A stretch of 64,000 bases of DNA, taken from positions 89,844,805 to 89,908,804 of the forward strand of contig NC_088775.1 of NCBI RefSeq assembly GCF_954871325.1. Direction: 5' to 3'. The translations under genes and the position numbers were made by a program. Position 1 is the first letter of the stretch; every line of letters starts with the position of its first letter. The stretch comes from Gordionus sp. m RMFG-2023. Taxonomy: Eukaryota > Nematomorpha > Gordioida > Chordodea > Parachordodidae. Of this stretch, positions 44,769 through 55,703 are shown piece by piece. The notes under the pieces are model-generated. The model was not told the DNA's origin. It worked only from the letters and a program-made list of their open reading frames with translations, and made no database searches.

Positions 44769-47233
44769 TATTCATTTTTATAATGTGCGCTAATCATTTA
44801 TGATTAAAAATTTAATAAGAGCAATGCTTTTAGTTCTCTCATTACGAAAAATTATCAAAAATACTTGATAGTGCGATCTAATTGAGCGTTTTCAAGAAAG
44901 AAGCAAGCCAGTTTTTTTATTAATGTTTATAAATTGTTATCTATTTACACGATACCATTTGAATTGCATTGTTTGCGTTTTGAATAACGAGACGCAAACA
45001 CTCAATTAAGTCGCTATTATAATTATGTTTTTTTTAAAGGGCCGCCAAAAGTCTCAGCACAGCATTTACAACGAGGAGTAATATATTTATTAAAACTATT
45101 TGTTTTTTTTGTTCCTGGAATTGGATTGAAATTTAAAAAAAGATGAAATCATATGATTTATTAATGTATAGCTTACAAAATTAAAGTTGTTTTAAAAAAA
45201 AATTCTCAAAAATAGTTTTAATTTACATTGCATTCTTATTTTCTGCGATAAATTGGTAATTAAAATTGAATGTGTATTTATTACAGAAAAATTCCGTTTG
45301 ATGAATGACGGAACATATACAAAAAAAACGAAAACTAATAAAAAAAATTTATATATTTTTAAATAATAATTCTTAAGTTTTCTTTTGTTATCTCACTCAG
45401 ACTCTGTAAACCATTATGCCATTCCTTCACGTAGGACAAAATTATCATTTGTAAAATGTTTTTTTAGTGAAGATTTGGGAGCTATGAGTGGTAGAAATCC
45501 CTTTTTCTAAACATTCAGAAAAATTATTTTGGGTATTTTATTCGTGACTTTATGTCCAGGAAATTTTTGAACGATTTTCTACTTTACCAAATTTAGCTTA
45601 AATCATATTTTAGATATTTAATTTAAATATTTTCTAGAATTATATTTTGGATATTTTTATACTTAAAAAAGCTTATTTCTTTTTCTGTAAAGTTTCAAAA
45701 AAATTTTTCAAATCAAATTTTTTGATATTTTGGACCAAGCTAATAAACAAAAAAAAATTTAGATTTTATTTCCTAATTTTAGGAATTATTTATCCCACCC
45801 CACACCATGCTGAGAGGCAACACGATTTCTCCTTCTTCTTTCTTCTAAATATTTTTCTGTTGTTGTAAGACTTGTCTTCTCTTGAAGTTGAATTTGAGAT
45901 TAAAAGAAAACATTTAAAATTGAAATATGATTTATTATTTGCAATAAACGTTTTTTTTAAAAGAAATAATATAACTTACTTTAAATTTTCCTATTATTAC
46001 ATTTTCAATTTTAACGTGAAAAGATAACAAACAAATCACTTCAAGAAGAAGAAATCAAAAAATATTGCTATTACTTTTTTATCTCAAAAAATATTTTAAA
46101 TCCAAGTTAAATTTATATAATTTAAGCGTATCCTATATAAGATCCAAAGAAGTCTGTACTGCTCAACCCATTGTTGCTCTATATATCTCATTGAAATTCG
46201 TAAGTTTATTTTTCTGCTTTAAAATCATTTTTCAGAATTTTCCAAAGGTCCATTCAATTGCTTGCCCATGGTTTTTATTATTTAAATCTACCATTCTGCC
46301 CATTTGTGTAAAAAATTAAGGTCAGTTTTGCGACATTACGCATATTTTACATGATTATTGCCATTTTCGTCTATTTTTTTGTTCCGATTTTGAATACATT
46401 CTCGTCAGTTTTGAATGCTTCTTTGCGTTTTTTTGCCTCTTTTTCTATTATGTATTTTCCTAAATTTTACATCTTATATTATTTACACATATTTTGTTTT
46501 TCATTTTTTTAAAACATTTTTATATTTCGTCATTTATTTAAATACTTTTTCTTGCTTTTTTTAAAACAATTTTCATTGTTTAGCTTGGCACTTAACGGGC
46601 TGGCCTAAGGATGTCCAGCAAATCGAAATTGTTTCTACATGAACCTGAAATTTTTATTAATTATTTTTGGTCAGCAGGTTCGCTTTTTTAATGTAAATTA
46701 TGTCCCTGGGTTATGTTTAAATAATTCTGTTCTACAATGCGCATGCCAAAAAAAGGACCCGTTAAGTGTCACGATTTATGCTTTCTTTTAAAATTAAGCA
46801 AGACTAAAGTTTTTCGCAGGATTCGTTTTTGGTTAAGCTTCATAAATTAATTGATATTCAACTCGTAGATATATTAAACGCATATTTTATAAAGATAAAT
46901 ATAAATTACCAATAGCTTTTTACCCTAATCGCAGACAAATTATTATTTGATAGAAGAAAAAACATCGATTCTTCATCTTAATTTTTAAGTCCGGTTAAAT
47001 TTTTTTCCTCAAATTCTTCAAATATTTTAGGCCCCGTTTTGAAGGACTCTATTGTATGAGTTAAGGAATATTTTTCAAAAGTGTGATTTTTTGTAATATA
47101 TCTCGAAAATGAGGATTGACATTTTCACAACAAAAAGCTGAATTATATATGTAACATACCCATATATTAAAATTTGTGAATCCAGTTTAACTTTCTTTTC
47201 ATTAGTTGTCATCCTATATTGCTTCAACATCAG
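44769..47233. other. Intergenic DNA, largely duplicated at 53.5-54.9 kb
   Basis: 45090-45380 matches 53520-53790 (CTTGGAATTGGAT / CCTGGAATTGGAT, a GATTTATTA tract and AAAACTAATAAAA--TTTATA). 45870-46210 matches 54590-54870 and 17030-17470. No full gene. The ORFs at 45647-45868 and 46065-46319 are considered under findings. Confidence 0.45.
46110..46205 (+). other. Conserved short coding-like block (possible exon) with a splice-donor-like end
   Basis: Reads SVSYIRSKEVCTAQPIVALY, then GTAAGTT-like donor at about 46199. At 17392-17467 the same position reads LSYVRTKEVCDAQPNGAKC, followed by GTAAGTT, and 54815-54865 has a shorter decayed version. The repeated peptide with two Cys in one copy may be a small exon of an unidentified gene that was duplicated with the intergenic DNA. 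I cannot identify it. Confidence 0.3.
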
Positions 47234-47359
47234 GTATGTAATGAATTCAATAAAGTGCATAAATAAATATTTAACATCTAACCATTTGAATTTACCTATA
47301 TTATTATTATTATATCAAACAATTTTACAATGCATTTATATTAATATCCTTTTATTTAG
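47234..47359 (+). promoter_or_regulatory. Candidate 5'-UTR intron, or trans-splice acceptor, just before the ATG of gene I
   Basis: CAG|GTATGT at 47231-47239 could be a donor, and TTTATTTAG|G ending at 47359 a good acceptor 4 bases before the start codon. The TTTATTTAG acceptor recurs before the starts of copies A and H and, as ATATTTAG, gene K. The donor is lost in gene K (CATCAG|ATATCT), so the conserved AG could instead serve trans-splicing. Confidence 0.45.
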
Positions 47360-47362
47360 GAA

Positions 47363-50300
47363 ATGATAGAAAAATTTAAAGAATTAAGTATTCATACAAA
47401 AACGGGTGAAAGTTTATATAATAATTCGTACATGTCAGATGTTAAATTCGAGGTTATATTACACCTTATATTCCTTCTATTTAAGCCAAGTTTATTTATT
47501 TTTATTTAAGGTGGAAAAGAAAATATTATACGCTCATAAAAATTTCCTGTCATGTAAAAGTGAAATGTTTTATACCATGTTTTATGGTAGCGTAAAGTTC
47601 GAGGATTGTTCTGTGCGCGTTGAGGATCTGACTAATAAAGCTTTTGAAATCATATTGAAGTTAGCTTTTGATATAAATGTGTATATTTAATCATTAACAA
47701 AAATATTATACTTTGTCAGTATTAGGAATATATATACGGGTGAAATTGATTTTACAGATATGGATACGGATATAGGGGAGACCAGGGCTAGTCGGCGCAA
47801 TTTTTGTCAAAATCATCATAGCTCAGAAAATAATGATCATATAAGATCTTACAAAATACCAATAGATACCTTAAACATCTACCTATAAATATATACTGTT
47901 ATATTTTTTAAATATTTAATAATTATTTTTCTAGAAAGGTTTTAGTAAAAGTCATTTTTTGAACCTAGTAGCCTCGAACCCGTGGTTAGTCGGATCATCG
48001 ATGGGGCTAGTCGAATCAAGTGGTTTAGTAGGCTTCTTATGCGACAAAAAAAATTTTTCGCAGATTTTAATATATAACTGATACTTTATTTATATAATAT
48101 TCTATTTATAATTATAACAAATAAAATAACAATCTTTTTTGACAGAGAACTACTCTACATTGAAACCAATCTTCAAAATTATGAAAACTTTTATAATCCT
48201 GTTTACATATAATACACACATCTTTTATTAATGTTTATATTTATTAATAATAAATATACTCAAAATTTATCTATTCTATATTTAAATATATAATATCATT
48301 TGATTTTATTATCAGGCTAAATATAATCTGATAACTAAAATGTTCATTCCAATAAAATGAATTAATTTGAATCATTTATGTCAATTAAAATAGATATATA
48401 TATAAATATTTGTTTGTTATATATAATTCATTTTAAATATATTGATATTATTATCAGGCTAAAATTTATATGCTAAAATGTTCATATCTAATAAAATGTA
48501 TTAATTTGAATCATATTATATTGTCAATTAAAAAAAAATATATATTATATTTATTTGCTAGATATAATTAATTTAAATAATTGATCTTCAATCAGGTTTA
48601 AATTTATATATGCAATATATATAATATCTGTGACAATATATAATATATATTCACAATATGTATATGAAGATTTTAGTTTGCAAGATATTTATATAGGTCT
48701 GATATTATATTAAAATTGAAATGTATTATGAAAAATCAATTATATAATAATTATTATTTAATATATTACATTTATAAAATATTATATTATGATTATATGT
48801 ACAATATATAATATATTATCACAATATGTATATGAAGATTTTAGTTTGCAAGATATTTATTTAGGTCTGATATTATATTAAAATTGAAATGTATTATGAA
48901 AAATCAATCACATTAATAAATTTATATAATAATTATTATTTAATATATTACATTTATAAAATATTATATTTTAACCTGTAATAAATGGTATTTTTCTTAA
49001 TGAGATATCATTTTCATACAGTTTTATAGTTTCTTCATAATATTTTTTTAGTAAAAATTTTACTATTTTGAATTTCACATATATATATTTAGGTACCATA
49101 ATAATATAATAAAAATTGACTGATTGCGCCGACTAGCCACGATTCTACTAACCTCAATGGTGGGAAACTTTCCCAAATATTAAAATAGATATTTAACTTT
49201 CATATAATGTTCATTTTGTTATGTTTAAACTTTTAATTTTTTAATAAAATCTAATAATATTAAGTGGAAATATTGTAATTTTTATGTCAAAAACATGTCA
49301 TAACGGATAAAAATTTAAATAGCTAAATATTATAAATTATTTTTATCCCCAATTATGGATATTATACAATTCTATTTTAGAACTAAGTTTCAATTTTTAA
49401 TCTTTACTGGTTTTAAAATAAAATCCTTTGAACCGACAAGCCCCTTGCGCCGACTAGCCCTGGTCTCCCCTACTTTTAGAAATTTTATATGGAGCAAAAA
49501 AATATATGCTGAAGGACCTAATATCAAAATGTGTTGAAGAAATGAATAGAAAAACAGATAAACGGTGTCGGGCTTTGAAATTATATTTAGCGTCATCAAT
49601 TCACCCAGAAATAGATATTGAAAATTGTTTCGAGGTAATTATTAAGTTATATCTGTTGAAATTATTATTACTAATTTTTAGCGTCTTAAATTAAATTATA
49701 GGTTCGTTCTATTTGATTCAAATGAATTCCTAATCTGCCCTATTGAAATGTTACAAAAATATATCACATTTTTAAATGATGAAAGATGTACCCCAAAACA
49801 AATTATTTACGAATTTCTTATAAAATGGGCTAAAAATGAATGCATTAAATACCAAATTCCTGATAGCTCAAGCAACATAGTTTCTAAATTATCGGAGCAC
49901 AAATTCGATCTCATTTCAGATTATATTTTATACTTCAATAGCTTAGATATTACACAATTAGTTCGGGAGCGTAAAATTTTCAATGATTCTGAAATAAGCG
50001 ACATTTTGATTAAAAGAATGTCTTTTCTCGACCAATATAGTTCTATAAATTGTTATAAATTAGTTTACATTGCTGAAAAGAAGTCTAATTTTGAATTCGA
50101 ACAGTTCAATCCTCAAATTTATATTGTCGGAATCGAATTCTTTTCAATTAATTGCTTAGTTACCATAACCGTAAAATGCGATATGACTATCATTTACAAA
50201 TATGAAAAGAAAATCTGTGAGCTTTCAGAGTATTTACCCGAAATTGGCATCTATACGCCATACGTTTATACTATCGAGTTAAATAACCAAAATTCTTCGA

Positions 50301-50383
50301 AAATTCAAATCAAATGGGAGTTAAATAAAATAGTTACAACGGTTTCAAAGGAATGCAATATTTCTTCTATATATTATTTGTAA
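47363..50383 (+). CDS. BTB-BACK-PHR family gene I, four exons, coding sequence intact except for a transposon in exon 3
   Basis: Exons: 47363-47452, 47511-47659, 47726-49634 (including the 1,696-bp insertion at 47775-49470 and one TA duplicate) and 49682-50383. Without the insertion the exons are 90, 149, 211 and 702 bp, giving 383 residues with no other stop or shift. BTB domain about residues 24-118 (SDVKFE, YAHKNFLSCKSEMFYTMFYG, YTGEIDF); BACK about 128-260 (ALKLYLASSIHPEIDIENCF, FLIKWAKNECIK); PHR-like about 290-383 (QIYIVGIEF, GIYTPYVYTIELN). By analogy with BTBD1/2/6, a cullin-3 adaptor or cytoplasmic substrate receptor. Introns 58, 66 and 47 bp. AATAAA at 50452-50457. As it stands the element breaks the reading frame, so this allele is probably inactive, but the otherwise clean sequence shows that the hit is recent. 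Confidence 0.8.
47775..49470. mobile_element. 1,696-bp TA-flanked DNA transposon (no transposase) with 26-bp perfect inverted repeats
   Basis: Both ends read inward GGGGAGACCAGGGCTAG and continue identically for 26 bases in all (TCGGCGCAA at the end). It is flanked by TA at 47773-47774 and 49471-49472. The empty site is known from sister genes (GATATACTTTT at the same codon), so the insertion and the TA duplication are exact. TA duplication points to the Tc1/mariner-like group or a neighbour. The interior is AT-rich with no ORF. Sub-terminal GCCGACTAGCC motifs recur at 49129 and, as GGCTAGTCGAATC, at 48006. Confidence 0.9.
48645..48975. repeat. Tandem duplication inside the TA-element (two ~180-bp units)
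   Basis: 48650-48790 and 48825-48970 are near-identical, sharing CACAATATGTATATGAAGAT, TTTTAGTTTGCAAGATATTT and TGAAATGTATTATGAAAAAT. A second, less exact duplication of about 130 bp lies at 48350-48580 (TATTATCAGGCTAAA). Confidence 0.8.
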
Positions 50384-50451
50384 AATTAGTTATTCATTGC
50401 GAAGCGTGAAAATTTTGTTGATTTTTATTATCAAAATGTAATATGTTACTT

Positions 50452-50457
50452 AATAAA
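50452..50457 (+). promoter_or_regulatory. Poly(A) signal of gene I
   Basis: AATAAA 69 bases after the stop, in the conserved family context TTAATAAAACATTTG. Confidence 0.65.
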
Positions 50458-50694
50458 ACATTTGAAACCATAATCAATTATTTTAATTCTGAACTTCAAG
50501 GGGGTTGACGTAAGACCTGTTTTTAAAAGACCGAATATATATTCCTAGAAATTCTTATCGATTACTACTGAAAATATTTTTTTTTATTTAATAAACATTA
50601 TTTTTTGAGAGAACATGTTTGGTATTTTATAGGACATAGAAAACAATTATTCAATGCATTATTTACAAAAATAATTATTTACTAACTTACGGGA

Positions 50695-50943
50695 TCCTCA
50701 ACTAGTACACAATTATCTTTAAACTCAACACTCCCAAAAAACATAGTATAAAACATTTCACTTTTACATGACAGAATAAGTTTATGAGCGTACAATATGT
50801 TCTTTTCAACCTTAAACGATCTATATGGAGGAAGGAAATATAAACTTTAATATAACCTCGAATCTAACATCTGACATATAGGAACTGTTATATAAACTTC
50901 CACACATTTTTGCGTGATTAGTTAAATCTTTAAAACTTTCCAT
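50695..50943 (-). pseudogene. BTB-BACK-PHR family fragment J: exons 1-2 only
   Basis: Exon 1 starts at 50943 (MESFKDLTNHAKMCGSLYNS...SDVRFE) and exon 2 (VEKNILYAHKLILSCKSEM, YTMFFGSVEFKDNCVLVEDP) ends abruptly at about 50695, before LTNKAFE. No shift or stop is seen within it. It is inverted relative to gene I and abuts the duplicated 3' flank of that gene, so the junction is a duplication breakpoint. It is nearest in wording to copy E (18.4 kb). Confidence 0.75.
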
Positions 50944-53119
50944 TTCCTAAATAAAAACAATATTTTTTATATAAATGCATTGATAATATTTATTTCATTC
51001 TTTTCACTGAATATAAATAATAGAGGTTCATCTCATAGATGTCTGGTTGGATTTATATATGGTTGTCACAAATAGTTAATTAAATTTTTGCCTTTTGATT
51101 TATATATTACTTTGACTTTCAAACCTTTCATTCATGACATGTTTTGTTGCGAAATAATTGAGATAGTAAATTTCATACAAAAATCTCGATAACTTTTTGA
51201 GTACTCTCTTCAAGTTTGCTTACTTATGCGTATTACTTAGTTAAATTTAACAGATGATATAAAGATGTTAATAGATTTTAAAATTAAAAAGAATTATGGA
51301 AAAATAATCAATATTAATAATATAAAAGCATCGCACTGAAAATTATTGGCTACGTAATTAAAAAAAAACCTATAAAATTAAGAAAAAAAAATTTGAAAAA
51401 TTATTATAAATTTTGTCAGAAAATATTTTTGCCCTAACGAAAAAATTACATCAGTTATCCACGAAAATAAAGAATTATATTTTAACTGATTTATAGTAAG
51501 CGCGATTTTCTCATGCAGTGCGAAAAATCACCGCGGATTCATCACAGCTATAAAACATTTTTTGATATACATAAACAGCTGTCTTTTTTGTTTTTTAGGC
51601 TAATGATGAATCCCATATAAAATATTATAAAGATTTTAAAAAAACTTACGGGTTTGACTTTGAGTGAGGTAGATTTATCAACACTGGGTCGGGTTGGACA
51701 CACTTTTTTTGAGCTTTTCATAGGATAAACCTAAATTTAAATTCAAAAAAAAATTATATCTTACCTTTTCTTTTTTTTGTATTTAGAATTTTTCATATTG
51801 TAATTTCTATTTAGTGATTTTTATTATATTTTATTTTCAAGTTATCTTTTTTTTTATAATGTTAAAAATGGAAGATATAAATATATTTTATATTTTATAA
51901 AAATAATTATTTTATTTTAATTAACTATATTATTAACTTTAAAATTAGGAAAATTTTTTAAACGTTCATTGCTATATAATAAATCATATTTCGGTAAATA
52001 CTGAAACAAACTAAAGGAAATTTTTTTTTAAATTATAATATTTTTATTCCCCCTCCTCTCTCCCAGATCCCTTTGAGCTTCTCACTCGTATGCCCCAGTC
52101 CGGATTGTTGTTCCTCAAGCTCTGTTAATTTATTTAATTAACATAAGCCCCCAGTTCTTTCTATCCCTATAGCTGCCCGAGAATCGATTTCAAGGTTCCT
52201 TACATCTCTTATAAATAATTTGATATTTATTTTAAAATATATTTTAGGTGGAAACATTTTGACGTAACAATAATTCAATGTTTCCTTACTCTAAGAATTT
52301 CATATTTTAATTTCAATGAATATTAATTTAACATATTATTTTCAATTTGTGAATACTCTTTCGTAATAATATGTCAAATTTATTTAAATTTTAAAATAAC
52401 TTTATATAAAACCATTTTTGTTTTTCCTTTAAAGTAAATCTATCTATATTATCATTGTTTATATATTATTCAAATAAATTGATTTTAGTATTTTATGTTA
52501 ATAATATTTTAGCGCAAAATTGATATGATTTTCATATTAGATATATTAATAAAATGTTCGCCATCAAGATAATCGACTCTTAGTTAATCATTATCATGAA
52601 TATAGTTATTATCAACAATTTTTTGCATTATTTGATTATCTATTTATAAAGAAATAATAAGAACTTCAAATATAAAAATTAATTTAATCCAGCTAATAAT
52701 ATTATCAGTCAAGCGTGGATTTTTTTTAAAAATAATTATACTTATAATATTTTTGCGCCAAATTCAAAATAATTTTTTCGTATTAATTCAAAGAAAGAAG
52801 GAAGAAAAGTAAAAGATAAATTCTTGGTGTTAATCGGGCATTATCGTTGATCAGTAATTTAAGTCCTTAAAAAAAGTTTGAACGTTTCTATTGAAAAAGA
52901 TTAGAGTCCAACAAGCGATGAATATGAATTCGTGTATTTGCTGATTTTCTCAAATTTCGATAATGCGAGGAGATCTTGATAATTTAGATCGATGCGAGTG
53001 AAATCCCAAACCAGAAGCTGGCCCATTGACCAAGGAATTCACTTTTACATTTTTTAAATGAAAATAAATGTTGATTTTATTTGAATTCCTTTGATTAAAA
53101 TTTGAAACTCGCAAAATAA
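50944..53119. other. Intergenic DNA including a segment duplicated at 61.17-62.13 kb
   Basis: 52500-53085 matches 61170-62130 in the same orientation: TTTTCATATTAGATATATTA, then TAATAATATTATC, TTTGCTGATTTTCT, ATAATTTAGATCGATGC and GGCTGGCCCATT. 51470-51860 matches 42770-43200. No gene; the ORF 53054-53329 lies on the duplicated part and the MITE and has no domain. Confidence 0.5.
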
Positions 53120-53275
53120 AAAAAAATGATTAGAATATTTTAGCATTATGGCCTGAGGATTTTGCTCATAGATGGAAAAGTGGTTTGGATATCTATTAAC
53201 AAAATCCGGTGACTTGCATAACATATTTTGGCTAAAATATTGGATTAGCCGTTTCTTAAAATTGATCCCTTTAAC
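53120..53275. mobile_element. MITE copy related to 26672-26877
   Basis: Contains GGCCTGAGGATTTTGCTCAT and TTGGCTAAAATATTGGATTA followed by GCCGTTT, as in the copy at 26.7 kb (inverted order). Confidence 0.5.
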
Positions 53276-53926
53276 AACACCAATATGATCTCTTTTACTA
53301 TAATGTAATGTTGATAATTTTATAGTCACTAGGATAGATTAAGGAAAATTCTTTTCAATGATGTGTTAAATAATCACCACCCTGTTAGTGCACATCAGAA
53401 AGTTGAAGTCTCTTACCAACCTCATATTTAATTAAGGCAGACGCATCTCCGAAGCTATATCATGATCCTGTTGCCTCCTTATTCTAAATTTTCTGTTTCA
53501 ATATTTATTTATTATATAGTTATTTGTTTTTTGTCCTTGGAATTGGATAGAAATTTAAAATAAAGATGAAAAAAACGGAGATATGATTTATTACATCAAT
53601 ATGTAAAATTAAAGTTTTTTAAAAAACATGTTAAGTTTGCATTGCATTTTTATTTGCTCCTGTGATAAATGGGTAACTAAAATTAAATTATGTATTCACA
53701 GAAATATTCCATTTATATAAATGATAGTATATTATACAAAAAAGTATAAAAAACAAAAACTAATAAAATTTATAATAATATTTAAATATTACTGATTTAT
53801 TGCTGGGAATTAAATTTGATTATTATTAAATCTAATAAAAGGTAAGTTTAAAAAATTGAATCCCGGACATAAATGCAATTTTATATTTAAAAAGAGATTT
53901 CTTTGTAAAGTTCCTAAAATTTACAC
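53276..53926. other. Intergenic DNA related to 45.0-45.4 kb
   Basis: 53520-53790 is a diverged copy of 45090-45380. No gene. Confidence 0.4.
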
Positions 53927-54390
53927 TAGAGATCTGAAATTGGCGGTTTAAGTTAAACCCAAAGGCCTGCTTACCCATCGAGTTCTTGGTTTTTTTAAAA
54001 AATTCGTGAACCTTCCTATGGTTTAAAAATCATGGTTAGTTTGACTCCATCGATTTATGCACTGTAAATCCGATCCTTTAAATTTTACCGAACACTTTTT
54101 TAAAATTAAATTAAGTGTTCAATAATAGTTTTTTTTAATACATTTGTTTTTTCTCTCATTGTACATATCTTTACCGGACACTGAATTATTCCTACATAAA
54201 TGCGAATCAAATATGTGTTTCGTATATTCCTACAAATCGGACAATTTTGTATTCATTACGAAACATGAATATTCGTTTTGATTGGTTGAATTATTGGATT
54301 CGACGCTCACCCAAACAATGGTTTTAATCTTTTACCTCGCCCATGCTCACTTGTGAACTTAGCGGGCGGGCCAAAACTCCGTCCATTGAT
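53927..54390 (-). mobile_element. hAT-like element E1, partial copy
   Basis: Starts TAGAGATCTGAAATTGGCGG; it is the reverse complement of the halves of the interrupted copy at 58114-60277. Shared parts are ATCGATGGAGTCAAACTAACC (complement at 54037), the ACACTGAATTATTCCTACA block (54180) and CAACCAATCAAA/TCCAATAATTCAA near 54280. The end near 54390 (GGGCGGGCCAAAACTCCGTC) lacks a clear terminus. Confidence 0.6.
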
Positions 54391-54929
54391 TCGATCTCGA
54401 GGATAAGAGAAAAAATAACATTTTCTGTTACATATTTTATGATAATCTAAAGAAATCTTAGATTTCTATATGCTACCTAATTTTATTATTATATTATATA
54501 TATATTATATATTATTAACCTTAATCAGTAGACATGTTGGCAGCAAAAAAATAATAAATCTTTATATTAAAAATTTAATTATTTTATATCTAAGGAAAAA
54601 AAAAACATATTTAAATCTGAAATATGATTTATATGTGGTAAATGTTTTTTTTAAAATAAATATAGCTTGCTTTAAATTTTCCTATTATTTTATTCTCTTT
54701 CTATTATAATATTTTATTCTTTTCCATTTTCAACATAATATGAAAATATATTCGAAATATAAATTTTTGATATCAAAAATTCTAATTTCAAGTTAATTTT
54801 TATAATTTAAATTTAAGCGTATTCTATAGAAAATCAAAAGAAGTCTACTGCCCGACTGTAAGTTTTTTTTTGTTTTGTAAATATTTTACAAAAGCTAGTA
54901 GATATGTAGCTAGAGACCATATTATTTTT
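54391..54929. other. Intergenic DNA related to 45.9-46.2 and 17.0-17.5 kb
   Basis: Includes the decayed AAAAGAAGTCTACTGCCCGACTGTAAG block at about 54836 (only 20 bases of it conserved). The ORF 54470-54709 has no domain. Confidence 0.35.
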
Positions 54930-55533
54930 TCCGTTTAAAATTTTTTTTAATGGGCTTGGTTTGGACCTGAAATTATTAATTGATTATTTAAAACAGTTGC
55001 TAATTTAAAGAAATATTGCCTTTTTTTTCTTCTAATAATAATAAATTTCATTATATGTAAACAAAATGATTGCCTATATATATTTAAATGTTTATTATCA
55101 TTAAATATAAAAAAAAATTTTGGATATGGGCTTGGGCCAGGCTTGGAAACTTTCTTTACACAGAGATCTTCATGGGCCTTAATAATTTGACCAAGCCCGG
55201 CCCAGGCCAGCAGTAAAAAAATTTTTTAGGCCCAGGCCCTGCCCGACTCATATTTAATGTTAAAAAAAACTCCCAAGCCCATAATAAGTTTGAGAAAAAT
55301 TTTCCAAGTCCATATCCAAAAATTGAATTTTTTTTAAAATTTAATGAAAATAAACAATATTTAAATACATTTAGGAAATCATTATAATACTATTATTATT
55401 TCAAAAAACAATATTTCTTTAAATTAACAACAGATTTATAATCTAAATTTAATAGTTTTACGCGTAATCCCAGCCCAGGTCCGCTAAAAAATATGATATT
55501 GCGGGCCGGCCCGACCCATAAAGGTCTCAGCTG
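54930..55533. mobile_element. hAT-like GC-ended element, full copy (55161-55533) next to an inverted half copy
   Basis: The full copy starts CAGAGATCTTCATGGGCC and ends with the complement of GAGACCTTTATGGGTCGGGCC-like terminus near 55510-55530. GC-rich blocks (AGCCCGGCCCAGGCC; GGGCCGGCCCGACCC) are sub-terminal. The stretch 55040-55150 (TTTTGGATATGGGCTTGGGC) is the reverse complement of 55300-55380, so a truncated inverted copy lies beside it. No clear target duplication was seen. Confidence 0.6.
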
Positions 55534-55703
55534 AAATCCAATTTATCCTTCCCTTCATTCGTTGTCATCCTATATTGATTCAACATCAGATATCTATGAA
55601 TTCAGTGAAGTGCATAAATAAATATTTAACATCTAGTATTATTATTATTATGCCTAATAATTTTACAAATTATTCATAAAAATTTCGTTACAATATTTAG
55701 GAA
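55534..55703 (+). promoter_or_regulatory. 5' flank / leader of gene K
   Basis: Closely parallels the leader of gene I: GTCATCCTATATTGATTCAA, CATCAG, GTGCATAAATAAATATTTAA and a final ATATTTAG four bases before the first ATG. It is the best candidate for a shared leader or promoter of the family. Confidence 0.45.

Noticed and set aside
47726-49634. Element in gene I acting as a new intron (intronisation)
   Set aside because: The element borders are not GT/AG. Using the nearby CTTTTAG as acceptor with the exon-2 donor would put exon 3 out of frame.
53054-53329. 91-residue ORF on the minus strand
   Set aside because: Spans a duplicated intergenic segment and a MITE; the frame is not conserved at 61.2-62.1 kb.
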